Shown piece after piece: positions 1 to 10,590 of a stretch of 64,000 bases of DNA. Position numbers and translations under genes: made by a program. The notes beneath the pieces were generated by a model. That model saw only the letters and a program-made list of their open reading frames with translations, made no database searches and was not told where the DNA came from. This DNA comes from Paenarthrobacter aurescens TC1. Its GTDB lineage: Bacteria; Actinomycetota; Actinomycetes; Actinomycetales; Micrococcaceae. Within the stretch, counting starts at the first letter, position 1. The number at the start of each line of letters is the position of its first letter. Location: NCBI GenBank assembly GCA_000014925.1, contig CP000474.1, positions 2,294,001-2,358,000 on the forward strand. The letters run 5' to 3'.

Positions 1-1
1 T

Positions 2-1702
2 CTGGCGGTCACCATGGGGGAGAAGTACCCCAGGGTGCAGGTCATGCGTGGTGAAAGAAGGAAGGGCACCAGGTACTTCGGCCCCTACACAGCCGGTGCC
101 ATCAGGGAAACCATGGATACGCTCTTGCGGGTTTTCCCTGTCCGGAGTTGCAGCGCGGGCGTCTTCAAGCGGGCTGAGTCCAGCGGCCGGCCCTGCCTTC
201 TGGGATATATCGACAAATGCTCGGCACCCTGTGTGGGACGGGTCACCCCTGATGAGCACCGCGGCCTCGCTGAGGACTTCTGCTCCTTCATGGGCGGCGA
301 AGCCAAACGTTTCATCAGCCGCTTGGAAAAAGACATGGCTGCCGCCGTTGCCGAACTGGACTACGAGCGCGCGGCGGGGCTGAGGGACGACATCATTGCC
401 CTCCGCAAGGTCTTTGAACGGAACGCAGTGGTGCTCGCGGAGGACACGGACGCTGACGTCTTCGCTCTCCACGAGGACGAACTCGAAGCGTCCGTTCAGG
501 TGTTCCACGTGCGCGGCGGCCGTGTCCGTGGGCAGCGCGGCTGGGTGGTGGAAAAGGTGGAGGATGCCACCACTCCCGAACTCATCGAACACTTGCTGCA
601 GCAGGTCTACGGCGAGGACAGTGAAGTCCAAGGCCGCATTCCCCGGGAAGTCCTGGTTCCCGAGAACCCCAGCAACCATGCTGAATTGATGGAATGGCTT
701 GGCGGCTTGCGTGGCGCCAGGGTGGACATCCGTGTCCCTCAGCGCGGCGACAAGGCCGCCCTGATGTCCACTGTGCGCGAGAATGCCGAGCAAGCCCTGA
801 AGCTGCACAAGACCCGGCGCGCAGGAGACATTACGGTCCGCTCGCTTGCCCTTCAGGAACTTCAGGAGGCCCTGGAGATCCCGGTTCCGCTCCTGCGGAT
901 CGAGTGCTTCGATATCTCCCATGTCCAAGGCACCAACGTGGTGGCTTCCATGGTGGTGGTGGAAGACGGACTGCCCAAAAAGTCCGACTACCGGAAATTC
1001 TCCATTACGGGCGCGGCAGCAACGGACGATACTGCGGCCATGCACGACGTCCTGACCCGTCGGTTCAGGCACTACCTGACGGATAAGGCTGCACAGGTCC
1101 CCATCGTTTCCGGCGAGATCGTCAACCCGACGCGTGCAGGCGCCAAGAGCGGCACTGAGCTGCCGCCGTCGGACCTTGACGTTCCAGCGCCGAAGGCCAA
1201 GTTTGCCTACCCGCCCAACTTGGTTGTGGTGGATGGTGGGCAGCCGCAGGTCAATGCTGCGGCCCGTGCCCTTGCTGAGTTGGGTATTGATGATGTTTAC
1301 GTGGTGGGTCTCGCCAAGCGGCTCGAGGAAGTTTGGCTGCCTGACAGTGACTTCCCCGTCATCCTGCCCCGAACATCGCAGGGGTTGTATCTCCTGCAAC
1401 GGATCCGTGACGAAGCCCACCGCTTTGCCATTACTTTCCACCGGCAGAAGCGCGGCAAGGCGATGACAGTTTCCGTCCTGGACGGCGTACCGGGCCTTGG
1501 CGAGGCAAAACGCAAGGCTTTGGTAGCCCATTTTGGCTCGCTCAAGAAGATCAAGGCCGCGTCCGTGGAGGAACTCACCTCTGCCAAGGGCATCGGGCCC
1601 GCGCTGGCCGCTGCCGTGGTACAGCACCTTGGGTCCACCGAAGACGCAGGTGAAAGGGCGCCGGCGGTTAACATGACCACCGGCGAAATCCTCGAATCTT
1701 AG
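2..1702 (+). CDS. uvrC: Excinuclease ABC subunit C, 5' end outside window
   Basis: UvrC makes both incisions around lesions in UvrABC nucleotide excision repair. The reading frame is open to the window edge, so the GIY-YIG nuclease domain that starts the protein is off-window; the ATG at 14 is internal. Counting from that ATG, four cysteines (C46, C61, C69, C73) match the Fe-S cluster cysteines known in UvrC. A UVR (UvrB-binding) motif lies at about 102-135, the RNase H-like endonuclease begins near [12 protein letters not shown] (about 296), and a tandem helix-hairpin-helix near [11 protein letters not shown] and AKGIGPALA ends the protein. It heads the rapZ-yvcK-whiA gene order common in actinobacteria. 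Confidence 0.97.
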   Translation: MAVTMGEKYPRVQVMRGERRKGTRYFGPYTAGAIRETMDTLLRVFPVRSCSAGVFKRAESSGRPCLLGYIDKCSAPCVGRVTPDEHRGLAEDFCSFMGGEAKRFISRLEKDMAAAVAELDYERAAGLRDDIIALRKVFERNAVVLAEDTDADVFALHEDELEASVQVFHVRGGRVRGQRGWVVEKVEDATTPELIEHLLQQVYGEDSEVQGRIPREVLVPENPSNHAELMEWLGGLRGARVDIRVPQRGDKAALMSTVRENAEQALKLHKTRRAGDITVRSLALQELQEALEIPVPLLRIECFDISHVQGTNVVASMVVVEDGLPKKSDYRKFSITGAAATDDTAAMHDVLTRRFRHYLTDKAAQVPIVSGEIVNPTRAGAKSGTELPPSDLDVPAPKAKFAYPPNLVVVDGGQPQVNAAARALAELGIDDVYVVGLAKRLEEVWLPDSDFPVILPRTSQGLYLLQRIRDEAHRFAITFHRQKRGKAMTVSVLDGVPGLGEAKRKALVAHFGSLKKIKAASVEELTSAKGIGPALAAAVVQHLGSTEDAGERAPAVNMTTGEILES

Positions 1703-1833
1703 CTAGGGTAAGAACCTGGCCGGTCGGCGCACCATTGATGCCGGACGCCTGAAACGGGCCATATGCGACCTCCTTCCCAGGCGGCTGCCACGAGCTTTTC
1801 GAATGACCACTTCCGACGAAACGGGGACAACTG

Positions 1834-2757
1834 ATGGATGAGGCTACGGCAAAGTCCGGCACGGAGCAGGACGGCCTGACGCCCGTCAAGCCACCTGAAG
1901 CGGAATTGTTGGTGGTAACCGGCATGTCGGGCGCCGGACGCAGCACCGCCTCCGATGCTTTGGAGGACCACGGCTGGTACGTCGTGGACAACCTTCCTCC
2001 GCAAATGCTGGGCACTTTGGCCGAAATTGTGTCACATGCCCCGAAGTCGATTCCCAAACTTGCAGTAGTGGTGGACGTTCGCAGCAAGGACCTCTTCACT
2101 GACATCCAGACGGCTTTGGGGGCGCTGAGCGCGAGCGGCATCACCTTCCGGGTACTCTTCCTGGACGCCAACGACGACGTCCTGGTCCGGCGCTTCGAGC
2201 AGGGGCGCCGCCCGCATCCGCTGCAGGGCGGGGGAAGGATCCTCGACGGCATCGGCATCGAGCGTGAGGTCCTTCGTGAACTGCGCGAACACGCCGACGT
2301 CGTTCTGGACACCTCCGAGTTCAACGTCCACGGCTTGGCTACGGCCATCACGGAACTGTTCAGCGATACCGGGCCGGTGACACTTCGCTTGAACGTCATG
2401 AGCTTTGGCTTCAAATACGGGCTGCCCGTGGACGCGAATTTCGTGGCCGACGCCCGCTTCATCCCCAACCCGCACTGGGTTCCCCAATTGCGGCCGCATA
2501 CGGGCTTGGATGAGGATGTCAGCGATTACGTCCTGGGCGCGGAGGGTGTTCAGGAGTTCGTGGACCGCTATGTGCGGGCTTTGGAGCCTGTCCTGGACGG
2601 TTACCGCCAGGAGAACAAGCACTACGCCACGCTGGCAGTTGGATGCACAGGCGGCAAGCACCGTTCGGTGGCAGTCGCCATGGAACTTTCGAAGCGCCTG
2701 GCACAGTACCCGCGCGTCACCGTGACCACCACCCACCGCGACCTGGGACGCGAGTAG
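1834..2757 (+). CDS. rapZ: RNase adapter / nucleotide-binding protein RapZ (YvcJ)
   Basis: A 307-residue RapZ/YvcJ P-loop protein, normal length for the family. The Walker A motif GMSGAGRS is at residues 30-37. The conserved C-terminal signature [11 protein letters not shown] is near residue 270. In enterobacteria RapZ senses GlcN6P and controls sRNA decay; in Gram-positives YvcJ binds and hydrolyses nucleotides, and the actinobacterial role is less defined. The start is ATG 1834 after GGGGA. The stop overlaps the GTG of yvcK by one base, which implies translational coupling. The neighbourhood (uvrC upstream, yvcK-whiA downstream) is the canonical actinobacterial arrangement. Confidence 0.95.
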   Translation: MDEATAKSGTEQDGLTPVKPPEAELLVVTGMSGAGRSTASDALEDHGWYVVDNLPPQMLGTLAEIVSHAPKSIPKLAVVVDVRSKDLFTDIQTALGALSASGITFRVLFLDANDDVLVRRFEQGRRPHPLQGGGRILDGIGIEREVLRELREHADVVLDTSEFNVHGLATAITELFSDTGPVTLRLNVMSFGFKYGLPVDANFVADARFIPNPHWVPQLRPHTGLDEDVSDYVLGAEGVQEFVDRYVRALEPVLDGYRQENKHYATLAVGCTGGKHRSVAVAMELSKRLAQYPRVTVTTTHRDLGRE

Positions 2758-3773
2758 TGGGGGTTCTGACGGGCCCGCTGCCACTTATTCCGCCCAAGGG
2801 CGTCCCCGGCAGCCAGCAGAAGAAGAGCCCCTCCGTGGTGGCCTTGGGCGGCGGTCATGGCCTCGCGGCGTCTCTGTCTGCCTTGCGTCTGCTCACCTCG
2901 GAGCTGACGGCAATCGTCACAGTGGCGGACGACGGCGGCAGTTCCGGGCGTCTCCGCGATGAGTACGGCGTCCTCCCGCCCGGAGACCTGCGGATGGCCC
3001 TGAGCGCCCTGTGTGATGACACCGACTGGGGCCGGACCTGGCGCGATGTCATGCAGCACCGCTTTGAAGCGGGTTCGGCGAAGGGCGGCTCGCTGGACAA
3101 CCACGCCATGGGCAACCTGCTCATCGTTACACTGTGGGAGCTTTTGGGGGACACCGTTGCCGGCCTGAAGTGGGCCGGAGCACTGCTGGGTGCCCGCGGA
3201 CAAGTACTGCCGATGTCCAGCGTTCCCCTCACCATTGAGGGCAAGGCGCGCATGGAGTTGCCCGATGGTGGCCACGAACTGAGGACGGTTCGGGGGCAGG
3301 CGAAGTGTGCCGTGGCGGGAAAGCTGGAAGAAGTCAGGCTCCTGCCCGAATCCGCTCCTGCCTGCACCGAAGCACTCACCGCGATTGAGCTTGCTGATTG
3401 GGTCATCCTGGGCCCCGGCTCTTGGTATACCTCGGTTTTGCCGCATTTGCTGTTGCCCGAGCTTCGTCGGGCCTTGGGCGATACCGCTGCCAAACGCTGT
3501 CTCACCATGAACCTGGACGTTGAAACCAAAGAAACCTCGGGCATGACCGCAGCGGATCACTTGGATGTCCTGCGCCGCTATGCGCCTGAGTTCACGGTGG
3601 ACGTCGTCCTGGCGGATCCCGCGGCCGTGCAGGATCGCAAGGCCTTTGAGAAGGCGGCCGCGATGATCGGCGCCGAAGTGGTGTTGGGTAGAGTAGGGGC
3701 GTCGAGGCGCCGCCCCGTCCATGATCCACTGCTGCTGGCAGCGGCGTACCACGATATTTTCGGGAACAGTTAG
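2757..3773 (+). CDS. yvcK: Gluconeogenesis factor YvcK/CofD-like protein
   Basis: A 338-residue protein of the YvcK/CofD-like family (UPF0052). Bacillus YvcK binds UDP-sugars and is needed for growth on gluconeogenic carbon and for normal cell shape; the mycobacterial homologue CuvA acts in cell-wall nutrition. The family glycine-rich start ALGGGHG lies near residue 30, followed by VADDGGSSGRLR and GVLPPGDLR. I start it at GTG 2757, which shares its G with the last base of the rapZ stop. An upstream in-frame start would overlap rapZ by more than 100 bp and is not needed. whiA follows nine bases after the stop. Confidence 0.93.
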   Translation: MGVLTGPLPLIPPKGVPGSQQKKSPSVVALGGGHGLAASLSALRLLTSELTAIVTVADDGGSSGRLRDEYGVLPPGDLRMALSALCDDTDWGRTWRDVMQHRFEAGSAKGGSLDNHAMGNLLIVTLWELLGDTVAGLKWAGALLGARGQVLPMSSVPLTIEGKARMELPDGGHELRTVRGQAKCAVAGKLEEVRLLPESAPACTEALTAIELADWVILGPGSWYTSVLPHLLLPELRRALGDTAAKRCLTMNLDVETKETSGMTAADHLDVLRRYAPEFTVDVVLADPAAVQDRKAFEKAAAMIGAEVVLGRVGASRRRPVHDPLLLAAAYHDIFGNS

Positions 3774-3782
3774 GAATACGCG

Positions 3783-4763
3783 ATGGCACTTACTGCGTCG
3801 GTCAAGGACGAACTGTCCCGGCTGGACATCAAGAAATCTTCCGTCCGCAAAGCGGAGGTTTCGGCAATGCTGCGTTTCGCAGGCGGCTTGCACATTATTT
3901 CGGGGCGGATCGTCATCGAGGCTGAAGTTGACCTCGCCTCCACCGCCCGTCGTCTCCGGGCAGCGATCGCTGAAGTCTATGGGCATCAGAGCGAAATCAT
4001 CGTTGTTTCCGGCGGAGGATTGCGCCGGGGGAGCCGCTACGTGGTCCGCGTAGTGCGCGACGGCGAGGCACTTGCCCGCCAAACGGGCTTGTTGGATGGC
4101 CGTGGACGTCCTGTTCGGGGCCTTCCTTCCGCAGTGGTCAACGGTTCAGCGGCCGATGCTGAGGCCGTGTGGCGGGGCGCTTTCCTTGCCCATGGCTCAC
4201 TCACTGAACCAGGGCGATCGTCGTCACTCGAAGTGACGTGCCCGGGCCCTGAGTCCGCGTTGGCGCTAGTCGGTGCTGCCCGCCGGCTTGGGATTCAGGC
4301 CAAAGCACGTGAAGTTCGCGGCGTGGACCGTGTGGTCATCCGTGACGGCGACACCATTGCTACCCTCCTGACACGCATGGGCGCCCATGACGCCCTGATG
4401 GTCTGGGAAGAACGGCGCATGCGAAAGGAAGTCCGGGCAACGGCCAACAGGCTTGCCAACTTTGATGACGCCAATCTGCGTCGCTCGGCCCAGGCGGCAG
4501 TAGCAGCGGGCGCCAGGGTGGACCGTGCGTTGGAGATCCTTGGCGACGACGTTCCGGACCATCTCAAGTACGCCGGGGAGCTTCGCGTGGCCCACAAGCA
4601 GGCCAGCCTGGATGAACTCGGCCGCCTTGCCGATCCACCCATGACCAAGGACGCCATAGCTGGCCGTATTCGCCGGCTCCTGGCCATGGCAGACAAACGC
4701 GCCCTGGATTTGGGCATTCCGGGCACTGAGGCAAATGTGACTCCGGAAATGATGGACGAGTAG
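3783..4763 (+). CDS. whiA: DNA-binding regulator WhiA
   Basis: A 326-residue WhiA, full length. The N-terminal two thirds form the LAGLIDADG-like homing-endonuclease-derived domain; the C-terminus carries the DNA-binding helix-turn-helix, around [19 protein letters not shown]. In Streptomyces WhiA partners WhiB to drive sporulation septation genes. In non-sporulating actinobacteria it persists next to rapZ-yvcK and affects division or chromosome segregation, which is the likely setting here. ATG 3783 lies nine bases after yvcK, so the three genes read as one operon. About 170 bp without an assigned major gene follow before sodA. Confidence 0.95.
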   Translation: MALTASVKDELSRLDIKKSSVRKAEVSAMLRFAGGLHIISGRIVIEAEVDLASTARRLRAAIAEVYGHQSEIIVVSGGGLRRGSRYVVRVVRDGEALARQTGLLDGRGRPVRGLPSAVVNGSAADAEAVWRGAFLAHGSLTEPGRSSSLEVTCPGPESALALVGAARRLGIQAKAREVRGVDRVVIRDGDTIATLLTRMGAHDALMVWEERRMRKEVRATANRLANFDDANLRRSAQAAVAAGARVDRALEILGDDVPDHLKYAGELRVAHKQASLDELGRLADPPMTKDAIAGRIRRLLAMADKRALDLGIPGTEANVTPEMMDE

Positions 4764-4834
4764 AGCACACCCATAGAATCGAAAAGTGTGAAGGAAATAC
4801 TGCGAGGCCACCGCGGGTTGTTCCCGGTGGAGGC

Positions 4835-4885
4835 ATGAACAGTCTTCTTCACCAAGGATTTCCGGCCGGCCCGCTGGCCGGATGA
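4835..4885 (+). CDS. Possible 16-residue leader ORF upstream of sodA
   Basis: A very short ORF, ATG to TGA, encoding MNSLLHQGFPAGPLAG. A strong GGAGG-like site (GTGGAGGC) lies directly before the ATG. Its last codons overlap a GC-rich inverted repeat (CCGGCC 4862-4867 with GGCCGG 4876-4881), so a ribosome stopping at the TGA would cover the hairpin. This resembles an attenuation leader for sodA, about 50 bp downstream. A chance ORF is equally possible. No homologue is recognised. Confidence 0.2.
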   Translation: MNSLLHQGFPAGPLAG

Positions 4886-4936
4886 CATAACGAGAGTTAC
4901 CAACCCGGACGTGAGTCCATTACATTGGAGGATTTC

Positions 4937-5560
4937 GTGACAGAGTACGTTCTGCCCGAGCTCGGCTACGACTACGCAGCACTCGAGCCGCACATTTCGG
5001 CAAAGATCATGGAGCTGCACCACAGCAAGCACCATGCGGCATACGTTGCAGGCGCCAACAACGCCCTCGCTCAGCTGGCCGAAGCGCGCGAAAAGAATGA
5101 TTTCGCCAACATCAACCGCCTCTCCAAGGACCTCGCGTTCCACACCGGTGGGCACATCAACCACTCCGTGTTCTGGAACAACATCTCCCCGGACGGCGGC
5201 GACAAGCCCGAAGGCGAACTGGCTGCTGTCATTGACGACGCTTTCGGCTCCTTCGATGCTTTCCGTGCCCAGTTCAGCGCGGCTGCACTGGGCCTGCAGG
5301 GTTCCGGCTGGGCCTTCCTGGCATACGAGCCCATCGGTGGAAACCTGCTCATCGAGCAGCTCTACGATCAGCAGGGCAACGTGGCAGTGGGCACCACCCC
5401 GCTGCTGATGCTGGACATGTGGGAGCACGCCTTCTACCTGGACTACGTCAACGTCAAGGCTGACTACGTCAAGGCCTTCTGGAACATCGTCAACTGGGCC
5501 GACGTCGCCAAGCGCTTCGAAGCTGCCCGCGCCAACGCCACGGGCCTCATCGTCCTCTAG
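4937..5560 (+). CDS. sodA: Superoxide dismutase (Mn/Fe type)
   Basis: Converts superoxide to hydrogen peroxide and oxygen in the cytosol. The protein is 207 residues, usual for the Mn/Fe family, with metal ligands H28, H76, D160 and H164 in the expected contexts ([30 protein letters not shown]). Gln in YDQQGN (around 145-146), where mycobacterial Fe enzymes have His, favours manganese; this is an inference. I choose GTG 4937 because GGAGG at 4927-4931 is spaced five bases from it. An in-frame TTG at 4925 would place the start upstream of that ribosome binding site. A strong hairpin follows at 5630. Confidence 0.96.
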   Translation: MTEYVLPELGYDYAALEPHISAKIMELHHSKHHAAYVAGANNALAQLAEAREKNDFANINRLSKDLAFHTGGHINHSVFWNNISPDGGDKPEGELAAVIDDAFGSFDAFRAQFSAAALGLQGSGWAFLAYEPIGGNLLIEQLYDQQGNVAVGTTPLLMLDMWEHAFYLDYVNVKADYVKAFWNIVNWADVAKRFEAARANATGLIVL

Positions 5561-5584
5561 TTGGTGAGTCCCGGTTCACGCGAA

Positions 5585-5600
5585 TGTAACAAAAGTCACT
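5585..5600. promoter_or_regulatory. CRP/GlxR-like site upstream of gap
   Basis: TGTAA-N6-TCACT resembles the CRP/GlxR consensus TGTGA-N6-TCACA with two mismatches. It overlaps a perfect odd palindrome (CAAAAGTCACTTTTG, 5590-5604) and sits inside a wider inverted repeat, TTCACGC 5575-5581 with GCGTGAA 5605-5611. The position is just after sodA and 230 bp before gap. It could instead be the first hairpin of the sodA 3' end. Confidence 0.3.
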
Positions 5601-5629
5601 TTTGGCGTGAATTGGGGCCAAATGCTGGA

Positions 5630-5661
5630 AAGCCTGCCTCCGCAGTTGCGGGGGCAGGCTT
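5630..5661 (+). terminator. Terminator-like hairpin after sodA
   Basis: A 14-bp stem (AAGCCTGCCTCCGC with GCGGGGGCAGGCTT, one G-T pair) closes a four-base loop, AGTT. It ends in TT and is followed by AGTTAAAC rather than a full T run. It separates sodA from the gap promoter region. Confidence 0.75.
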
Positions 5662-5825
5662 AGTTAAACGTAAGATGGATCACGGAAGGCGGTTAGCCTT
5701 CAGCAACGTGGCTGGTCGCCCTCCGATCTGATAATCACCTCTGCCCAAAGACGTGCGGGGTCTGTTAGTTGGAAATATTTGATCCGACTCACTAGGCGTG
5801 CTTGCAAGAGCACCAAGGAGATTGA

Positions 5826-6842
<1,017 letters not shown>

Positions 6843-6851
6843 GGTAGACAC

Positions 6852-8078
6852 ATGACATCTCACACCCTCAACGAGCTCATCGCTGAAGGTGTCCGCGGGC
6901 GGTACATTTTGGTCAGAAGTGACCTGAATGTGCCGCTCGACGGCTCTGCAGTGACCGATGACGGCCGCATCAAGGCCTCCCTTCCGGTCCTCAAGAAGCT
7001 CTCGGACGCCGGTGCCCGTGTGCTCGTAACCGCACACCTCGGACGCCCCAAGGGCGCCCCAGAGGACAAGTACTCGCTCAAGCCCGCTGCGGCCCGCTTG
7101 GCGGAGCTCGCGGACTTCAAGGTCCAGTTGGCCAACGACACGGTGGGGGACTCCGCGAAGGAGCTCGCGGCCGGTCTCCAGGACGGCGAAGTACTCGTCT
7201 TGGAAAACGTTCGCTTCGATGCCCGCGAAACCAGTAAGGACGACGCCGAGCGCGGCGCCTTCGCTGATGAGCTGGTTGCCCTGACGGGGACCAACGGCGC
7301 GTATGTTGACGACGCCTTTGGCGCGGTCCACCGCAAGCACGCCAGCGTCTTCGATGTCGCAACCCGGTTGCCGTCATACCTGGGCGATCTTGTGCACACC
7401 GAAGTAGAGGTTCTCCGGAAGCTCACAACGGATACGCAACGTCCCTACGTTGTGGTTCTTGGTGGCTCCAAGGTTTCTGACAAGTTGGCAGTCATTGACA
7501 ACCTGTTGGGCAAGGCTGACACCATCCTTGTTGGCGGCGGCATGCTGTTCACCTTCCTGGCAGCAGCCGGGCATAAGGTGGCGGGCAGCCTCCTCGAGGA
7601 AGACCAGATTCCGGTGGTCCAGGACTACCTCAAGCGCGCATCCGATGCCGGAACGTCGTTCGTGATCCCAACCGATGTTGTGGTCGCCAGCCGTTTCGCT
7701 GCGGATGCTGAACACGAGGTCGTTAAGGCAGACGCCATAGAGGACAGCACCTTTGGTGCTTCCGGCATCGGCCTGGACATCGGCCCGGAATCCGCAGCGG
7801 CATTCGCGGCCCAGATCGAGGGGGCCAAAACCGTGTTCTGGAACGGCCCCATGGGCGTCTTCGAATTCGAAGCCTTCTCCAGCGGCACGCGCGCCATTGC
7901 GCAGGCACTTACGGATACGGTTGCGTTCACCGTGGTTGGTGGTGGCGATTCCGCCGCAGCCGTCCGCACCCTCGGCTTCGAGGATTCGCAGTTCGGCCAC
8001 ATTTCCACCGGTGGCGGTGCCAGCTTGGAATACCTTGAAGGCAAGGAACTTCCCGGTCTGAGCGTCCTGGACCGCTAA
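6852..8078 (+). CDS. pgk: Phosphoglycerate kinase
   Basis: Transfers the acyl phosphate of 1,3-bisphosphoglycerate to ADP, giving ATP and 3-phosphoglycerate. It has 408 residues, normal for bacterial PGK. Diagnostic segments are RSDLNVPL near the start, the substrate loop [17 protein letters not shown], and the C-terminal nucleotide loop [12 protein letters not shown] 6852 is nine bases after gap, so the two are co-transcribed. A GC-rich hairpin without a clean T tract follows, so some read-through into tpiA is likely. Confidence 0.98.
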   Translation: MTSHTLNELIAEGVRGRYILVRSDLNVPLDGSAVTDDGRIKASLPVLKKLSDAGARVLVTAHLGRPKGAPEDKYSLKPAAARLAELADFKVQLANDTVGDSAKELAAGLQDGEVLVLENVRFDARETSKDDAERGAFADELVALTGTNGAYVDDAFGAVHRKHASVFDVATRLPSYLGDLVHTEVEVLRKLTTDTQRPYVVVLGGSKVSDKLAVIDNLLGKADTILVGGGMLFTFLAAAGHKVAGSLLEEDQIPVVQDYLKRASDAGTSFVIPTDVVVASRFAADAEHEVVKADAIEDSTFGASGIGLDIGPESAAAFAAQIEGAKTVFWNGPMGVFEFEAFSSGTRAIAQALTDTVAFTVVGGGDSAAAVRTLGFEDSQFGHISTGGGASLEYLEGKELPGLSVLDR

Positions 8079-8086
8079 GCATCAAC

Positions 8087-8120
8087 CGACCGGCAGGGCG
8101 CTACCGCGTCCTGCCGGTCG
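8087..8120 (+). terminator. Hairpin between pgk and tpiA
   Basis: An 11-bp perfect stem (CGACCGGCAGG with CCTGCCGGTCG) closes a 12-base loop. It is followed by TTCC and, 20 bases later, by a six-T run. It probably attenuates transcription into tpiA or protects the pgk mRNA end, rather than fully terminating. Confidence 0.55.
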
Positions 8121-8152
8121 TTCCATATCTCAACGCATTTTTTGGAGTTCAT

Positions 8153-8968
8153 GTGACTACCTCTGCTAACGGCAACTTCATCCGCAAGCCCTTCATCGCC
8201 GGCAACTGGAAGATGAACATGGACCACGTCCAGGGCATCACCTTGCTGCAGAAGCTCGCGTGGACACTGTCAGACGCCAAGCACGACTACAACCGTGCGG
8301 AGGTTGCAGTATTCCCTCCGTTCACCGACCTCCGCGGTGTCCAGACACTCGTACAGGGTGATGAACTGGAAATTGTCTACGGTGGCCAGGATCTGTCCCA
8401 GTTCGACTCCGGCGCTTACACGGGTGATATCTCCGGTCAGTTCCTCAGCAAGTTGGGCTGCGCCTACGTATTGGTGGGCCACAGTGAGCGCCGCACTATC
8501 CACAACGAGTCTGACGAGGTTTTGAACGCCAAGGTCAAGGCCGCCTTCCGCCATGGACTTACTCCCGTACTGTGCGTCGGTGAGGGCCTTGAAGTCCGTC
8601 AGGCGGGCACACACGTTGAACACACCTTGGCCCAGCTGCGTGCCGGTGTGGAAGGCCTCACGGCTGAGCAAGCTGCTGAACTCGTTGTGGCTTACGAACC
8701 CGTCTGGGCCATCGGTACCGGCGAAGTTGCTGGCCCGGAAGACGCACAGGAAATGTGCGCTGCAATCCGTGCCGAGCTTGCCGAACTCTTCGATGAGACT
8801 GTCGCAGGGAAGACGCGCCTCCTTTATGGCGGCTCCGTCAAGGCCAATAATGCTGCCGCCATCATGGCCGAAAGCGACGTTGACGGATTGCTTGTGGGTG
8901 GCGCCAGCCTGGACCCCGCCGAGTTTGCTAACATTGTCAGGTTCGAGAGCCACCTCGTCACGGACTAG
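8153..8968 (+). CDS. tpiA: Triose-phosphate isomerase
   Basis: Interconverts dihydroxyacetone phosphate and glyceraldehyde 3-phosphate. It has 271 residues, slightly longer than many TIMs because of an N-terminal extension of about 15 residues before FIAGNWKMN. The catalytic His is in GHSERR, the catalytic Glu in [11 protein letters not shown], and the phosphate-binding LYGGSVK and LLVGGASL segments are present. The start is GTG 8153, with TTGGAG seven bases upstream. It belongs to the gap-pgk-tpiA group and is followed by secG after 36 bp. Confidence 0.98.
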   Translation: MTTSANGNFIRKPFIAGNWKMNMDHVQGITLLQKLAWTLSDAKHDYNRAEVAVFPPFTDLRGVQTLVQGDELEIVYGGQDLSQFDSGAYTGDISGQFLSKLGCAYVLVGHSERRTIHNESDEVLNAKVKAAFRHGLTPVLCVGEGLEVRQAGTHVEHTLAQLRAGVEGLTAEQAAELVVAYEPVWAIGTGEVAGPEDAQEMCAAIRAELAELFDETVAGKTRLLYGGSVKANNAAAIMAESDVDGLLVGGASLDPAEFANIVRFESHLVTD

Positions 8969-9004
8969 TCCGGCTCCCGTTTTCCGCTTCTTCGAAAGGC
9001 CGTC

Positions 9005-9262
9005 GTGGACGTTCTTCAAGTCATTCTGCAGATCCTGCTGGGCATCACCAGCCTTCTGCTGACGCTGCTCATCCTCTTGCACAAGGGACGTGGCGGCGGT
9101 TTGTCCGACATGTTCGGTGGCGGAATGAGCTCCGGATTGAGTTCATCCGGCGTAGCTGAGCGCAACCTGAACCGCTTCACCATCATTCTCGGAATCACGT
9201 GGGGTGTTGTGATCATCGGTTTGGGCCTGATCATGCGATTCAGCTCGGGTGGCGACTCCTAG
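9005..9262 (+). CDS. secG: Preprotein translocase subunit SecG
   Basis: An 85-residue membrane subunit of the SecYEG translocon. Two hydrophobic segments (about residues 2-22 and 55-78) flank a glycine-rich cytoplasmic loop, GRGGGLSDMFGGG, the family hallmark. The start is GTG 9005, with GAAAGG upstream. In actinobacteria secG routinely follows tpiA, supporting the call. A strong terminator ends the glycolytic transcription unit right after it. Confidence 0.94.
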   Translation: MDVLQVILQILLGITSLLLTLLILLHKGRGGGLSDMFGGGMSSGLSSSGVAERNLNRFTIILGITWGVVIIGLGLIMRFSSGGDS

Positions 9263-9270
9263 TCATTGCC

Positions 9271-9305
9271 AAAAGGGAGGCTCCTGGACAGGAGCCTCCC
9301 TTTTT
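9271..9305 (+). terminator. Strong intrinsic terminator after secG
   Basis: A 15-bp perfect stem (AAAAGGGAGGCTCCT with AGGAGCCTCCCTTTT) closes a four-base loop and runs into TTTTTC. It is a textbook intrinsic terminator, closing the gap-secG unit. Confidence 0.92.
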
Positions 9306-9423
9306 CTTGCCCCCGGGCACCCAACCCTAGTGCCGTCGTCGAGCCCCTCGCATTAGACTGTCCCTGTTGGCCGTAAGGCCACAGGCCGTGACGGCCGACC
9401 ACCGAGTCGCTAGGGGTTCGAAA

Positions 9424-9819
9424 ATGGTTCATGGCACGTCTGGTTATCGGGGCACTCGCGTAGGCGTAACCCAGGGTTCAGAGCCGCGGCAACAAAGCGA
9501 CCACGGATCCGGCGAACAGTTGCCGCGTATTCGTGTTCCCTATTGGTGCGCCAAGGGACACGAAACGCGGCTTGTTTTCCTTAAGCTGCCGGACGAGCAG
9601 ATTCCCAGGACGTGGGACTGCCCCAAATGTGGTTCGCCCGCTACGCGGGATCCCGGCCATCCGGCCCCGGAAAGACCTGACGATGAGATCTTCAAATCGC
9701 ACTTGGATTACGTTAAAGAACGACGCTCCAGCCAGGATGCCGAAGTGGTCCTGGCTGGAGCGCTGGATCGGTTACGCGCCCGCGGGGTCCTTCCGGACCA
9801 ACTGCTGGGGGACGCGTGA
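9424..9819 (+). CDS. rbpA: RNA polymerase-binding protein RbpA
   Basis: An actinobacteria-specific transcription factor that binds RNA polymerase and group 1/2 sigma factors and stabilises the open complex. It has 131 residues. The core domain contains C42, H46, C66 and C69 (YWCAKGHET, WDCPKCGSP), a zinc-coordinating set like the Streptomyces protein. LDYVKERRS begins the sigma-interacting region. I start it at ATG 9424, after AGGGG; an in-frame TTG at 9367 would add 19 unconserved residues. Its last 48 bases overlap the 3' end of the convergent pgl gene. Confidence 0.93.
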   Translation: MVHGTSGYRGTRVGVTQGSEPRQQSDHGSGEQLPRIRVPYWCAKGHETRLVFLKLPDEQIPRTWDCPKCGSPATRDPGHPAPERPDDEIFKSHLDYVKERRSSQDAEVVLAGALDRLRARGVLPDQLLGDA

Positions 9820-10590
9820 CGCCGCATTCTCGTCGATAAGCCATAGGGTCCTCGCCCGCCCCACAGGACCCGCTGCGGGGACCTGGACGGGGTTGGCGCC
9901 TGCGAGGGCCAAGCCCACAGCTCCTGCCTTGTCCTCGCCGGCAACAACCATCCAGATTTCCTGTGCGGTGTTGATTGCAGGAAGCGTCAATGAAATGCGC
10001 GACGACGGTGGCTTGGGTGAGTTCTCGACGCCCACCACGGGACGGGACTTCTCGCGGATGCCGGCTTGCTCGGGGAAAAGCGATGCCACATGCGCATCGG
10101 GTCCCACGCCCAGGAGCAGGATGTCGAACCGGGGCAGAGTCCCGGGCTGCTCGGGCCTGTCATCTGACGTGTCTGCTGCGTGCTCGGCCTCTGCAGCTGC
10201 CTTGAGCTCTTCAGCGTAGGCAGCTGCTGCCTCGTCCGCCGTAGCGTACTGATCGGCGGAGCCGGGCTCGTGAACCCGGGCAGGATCTACCGCCAAGTGG
10301 GAAAGCAAAGCCTGGTGTGCTTGGCGGGTGTTCCTGTCGTCGCTGTCAGCGGCAACAAATCGCTCATCACCCCACCAGAAGTTGACCCTTGACCAGTCGA
10401 CAGCGGGCGCCGCGGCAGAGTCTGCGACGGCCTTCAGGGTCCCAATGCCAACGGTTCCGCCGGTCAGGACTACTGTGGCCTCGCCATGCTTGTCCTGGAC
10501 ATCCACAAGCTTGGTGATGAGACGTGCCGCAATGGCGGCCATCAACACCTTTGAATCGGGGTGGATGCTTACTCTTGGCTCAGCGTGCAC
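9772..10590 (-). CDS. pgl: 6-phosphogluconolactonase
   Basis: Hydrolyses 6-phosphogluconolactone to 6-phosphogluconate in the oxidative pentose phosphate pathway. It has 272 residues, with the family motifs VVLTGGTVGIG, WGDERFVAADSDDRN and LLLGVGPDAHVASLFP. The start is GTG 10590, which overlaps the end of opcA by 11 bases, so it is translated in the opcA-pgl unit. The C-terminal coding end runs 48 bp into the convergent rbpA gene, leaving no room for an intergenic terminator. Confidence 0.95.
   Translation of the reverse strand: MHAEPRVSIHPDSKVLMAAIAARLITKLVDVQDKHGEATVVLTGGTVGIGTLKAVADSAAAPAVDWSRVNFWWGDERFVAADSDDRNTRQAHQALLSHLAVDPARVHEPGSADQYATADEAAAAYAEELKAAAEAEHAADTSDDRPEQPGTLPRFDILLLGVGPDAHVASLFPEQAGIREKSRPVVGVENSPKPPSSRISLTLPAINTAQEIWMVVAGEDKAGAVGLALAGANPVQVPAAGPVGRARTLWLIDENAASRVPQQLVRKDPAGA

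Noticed and set aside
2622..4082. 486-codon open frame on the minus strand over rapZ/yvcK/whiA
   Set aside because: Antisense to three clearly conserved genes; the translation is low-complexity and matches no family. Long antisense frames are common in GC-rich codon-biased DNA.
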